Assembly (NCBI RefSeq): GCF_021083305.1
Contig: NZ_JAJFAY010000008.1
Coordinates: 124,001 to 188,000, forward strand
Direction: 5' to 3'
DNA length: 64,000 bases
Source of the DNA: Haladaptatus sp. DYF46
Lineage (GTDB): Archaea > Halobacteriota > Halobacteria > Halobacteriales > Haladaptataceae
Of the stretch, positions 62,931 through 64,000 are shown piece after piece. Each line of letters begins with the position of its first letter. Within the stretch, counting starts at the first letter, position 1. The position numbers and the translations under genes are program-made. The notes beneath the pieces were generated by a model that saw nothing but the letters and a program-made list of their open reading frames with translations, was not told where the DNA came from and searched no databases.

Positions 62931-63354
62931 GAAGGCCGTCCTCTGCAATGCGGTCGATCACGTCCCGCTGATGGCGACGAATCTCTTCATGTTGTTCATC
63001 AAACAGCGCTTCTGTATCCGCTTTGAAGTGGCGGAATGCGTCTTCGTCACCACAGAGCAACTCGCCATTGACGGCGTCGTGCGCCACGTCGAGCGGGAGG
63101 GCTTCGATGTCGGAGAGATCGATGAACGGAGCGTCATCGTGCTGGAGATCGCCGGAGAGGAAACACCGCTTTTGGAACCGCTCATGGGAAGAGAGACTAT
63201 CTGTGAACTTGACGGCAAGATCGAGATCGGATGACGGACGTGAGTTGTCGGTGAGCTGTGAGCCGAACACCACTGCGAAGTCGATATCTGCATCACGGCA
63301 GAGTGACTCTTCGAGGACGGCGAGCAACTCCGAGCGTCCGTCAATCGAGTCCAT
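62923..63354 (-). CDS. mntA: MntA-type nucleotidyltransferase antitoxin
   Basis: A 143-residue minimal nucleotidyltransferase. The active-site signature GSX10DXD is exact (GSQL to SSDLDL, residues about 32-46), preceded by DIDFAVVFG. The C-terminal helical part (DTEALFDEQHEEIRRHQRDVIDRI) contacts the toxin. It would neutralise HepT by adding AMP to its motif tyrosine, as shown for bacterial pairs. It is first in the operon, with the toxin overlapping by 8 bases. Such pairs stabilise plasmids or act in defence. Confidence 0.92.
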   Translation of the reverse strand: MDSIDGRSELLAVLEESLCRDADIDFAVVFGSQLTDNSRPSSDLDLAVKFTDSLSSHERFQKRCFLSGDLQHDDAPFIDLSDIEALPLDVAHDAVNGELLCGDEDAFRHFKADTEALFDEQHEEIRRHQRDVIDRIAEDGLHG

Positions 63355-63462
63355 ACATAGATTGATGACGGTTCACCACTAAAGAATTCCGCTGTCTTGA
63401 GGGCGGAATTCGTTGGTGAAACGAGTTCTTTGGCGGATTCTTCCCACAGGTATTGTCGTCGG

Positions 63463-63542
63463 TTACAACGTTGTAATAGAGGGGGATCGCGAGAGCGACC
63501 CCCTCGCTTTTGCAGAAATAGACGCAGAAATAGACGCACTCC
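63463..63542. repeat. Repeat copy B (matches 51805-51871)
   Basis: Begins with the perfect palindrome TTACAACGTTGTAA (63463-63476), then AGAGGGGGATCGCGAGAGCG whose continuation forms a GGGGG/CCCCC hairpin, then a 12-base tandem duplication of GCAGAAATAGAC. Compared with copy A it is better preserved. It may be the end of a mobile element. Confidence 0.6.
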
Positions 63543-63568
63543 ACCGTACCCAACCGACTAGTACCACC

Positions 63569-63718
63569 ATGTGTCACCGGCAACGGTGTGAATCTCGTGT
63601 GGTAGCGTCGCCGAAATGGGGGTTCGTCGACCCCCCGTGATTACAACGCTATAATTAGCGTCCTCCGTTTCTTCCCGCGTTGGCTTCGTGGGCTCGCATC
63701 CACCCGGCTACGTCGGGA
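63569..63718. repeat. Repeat copy D (matches 60523-60675)
   Basis: About 150 bases with roughly 80 percent identity to copy C. It contains the stop codon and last codons of the minus-strand gene at 63655 and the following hairpin. Copies B and D are adjacent here, whereas A and C occur alone elsewhere, so B plus D is probably one unit. Confidence 0.7.
63618..63637 (-). terminator. GC-rich hairpin after the edge gene
   Basis: GGGGGTTCGTCGACCCCCC can pair GGGGGT-like arms around a TCG loop, about 20 bases after the stop codon of the minus-strand gene at 63655. Position and form suggest a transcript end or a stem at the tip of a mobile element. Confidence 0.35.
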
Positions 63719-64000
63719 TGGGCGAACGTGATCTCGATGTGGTGACCGCCGACACCCATTGCATCGTCCACACACAGCGTCCGTGACTCTCTGTAGGTCA
63801 CACCAGGCACCCGTTCGGCCATCTCCTCCATCACACGGTAACCATCGTTCTTGTACGAACAGCCGTAGTGCGTCGCAACCTCTCGATAACCCAATCGTGC
63901 GACCATCACGTCGTTTGTCTTGGCGACGTTCTTCGCGTGATTGAGTAGATAACCATTCGAAGTCTCCGAGGTGGCGATAGAACACGACAGTAATAACCGA
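63655..64000 (-). CDS. Unidentified protein, C-terminal part (partial)
   Basis: The frame is open to the window edge, so the N-terminus is missing; at least 114 residues are visible. Sequence includes ETSNGYLLNHAKNVAKTND, VMVARLGYREVATHYGCSYK, VDDAMGVGGHHIEITFAHPD and the end GWMRAHEANAGRNGGR. Not recognised. The end of the same protein, with the following hairpin, recurs at 60612-60675 as a fragment, so this gene belongs to a repeated, probably mobile, unit. The HHIEITF motif could be part of a catalytic site, but no family is claimed. Confidence 0.5.
   Translation of the reverse strand, partial: RLLLSCSIATSETSNGYLLNHAKNVAKTNDVMVARLGYREVATHYGCSYKNDGYRVMEEMAERVPGVTYRESRTLCVDDAMGVGGHHIEITFAHPDVAGWMRAHEANAGRNGGR

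Noticed and set aside
63463..63637. Hairpins considered as IS200/IS605 ends
   Set aside because: No TnpA or TnpB reading frame is visible within the window, so the class cannot be supported.
63459..63720. Repeats with GC hairpins considered as a CRISPR array
   Set aside because: Only single, adjacent, unequal units; no regular spacers and no cas genes.

Overview
The window reads as haloarchaeal DNA. Its proteins are mostly acidic, exported proteins carry twin-arginine (Tat) signals, many genes have a TATA box about 26 bases before the start codon (leaderless transcription), and several small regulators belong to halophile-only families. A replication origin with Orc1/Cdc6 origin recognition boxes and a ParA partition pair near 31-36 kb, plus insertion-sequence debris, point to a megaplasmid or secondary replicon. 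No genus is assigned. No rRNA, tRNA or CRISPR array was seen.

Layout. 0-2.4 kb: the end of a polysaccharide deacetylase, an undecaprenyl-diphosphatase-like gene split by one in-frame TGA, a small membrane protein and an IS6-family element. 2.4-5.4 kb: a Tat-exported serine hydrolase. 6.2-19 kb: a catabolic island with an enolase-superfamily enzyme, a fumarylacetoacetate-hydrolase-family enzyme, a LarA-like protein, two Gfo/Idh/MocA dehydrogenases, an IclR regulator, a complete TauT/NitT-type ABC importer and an ACMSD-like amidohydrolase. 19.2-29.7 kb: two giant exported proteins and one decayed relative, all with dockerin-like calcium repeats. They combine 3-keto-disaccharide-hydrolase-like (DUF1080), malectin, quinoprotein beta-propeller, HEAT, ThuA and cupredoxin modules. 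29.7-36.2 kb: a DJ-1/PfpI protein, then the replicon backbone (ParA, its small partner, wHTH protein, origin, Orc1/Cdc6). 36.5-48.2 kb: a DMT exporter and many small regulators and haloarchaeal hypothetical proteins. 48.2-61.2 kb: a glycosyltransferase, secreted proteins, a plasmid-type PolB remnant, an IS6 remnant, a MATE exporter and a cupredoxin-quinoprotein sugar dehydrogenase. 61-64 kb: a HepT/MntA toxin-antitoxin pair and copies of an unidentified repeat family.

How it may work together (inference): the secreted proteins look suited to oxidising and cleaving carbohydrate outside the cell. Blue-copper domains would take electrons from the quinoprotein propellers, as fused cytochrome c domains do in planctomycete relatives. 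The neighbouring ABC importer and the dehydrogenase, dehydratase-like and FAH-like enzymes could take up and degrade the resulting sugar acids to small 2-oxo and hydroxy acids. The fused cupredoxin electron-transfer arrangement and the dockerin-tagged trio are the most interesting parts of the window.
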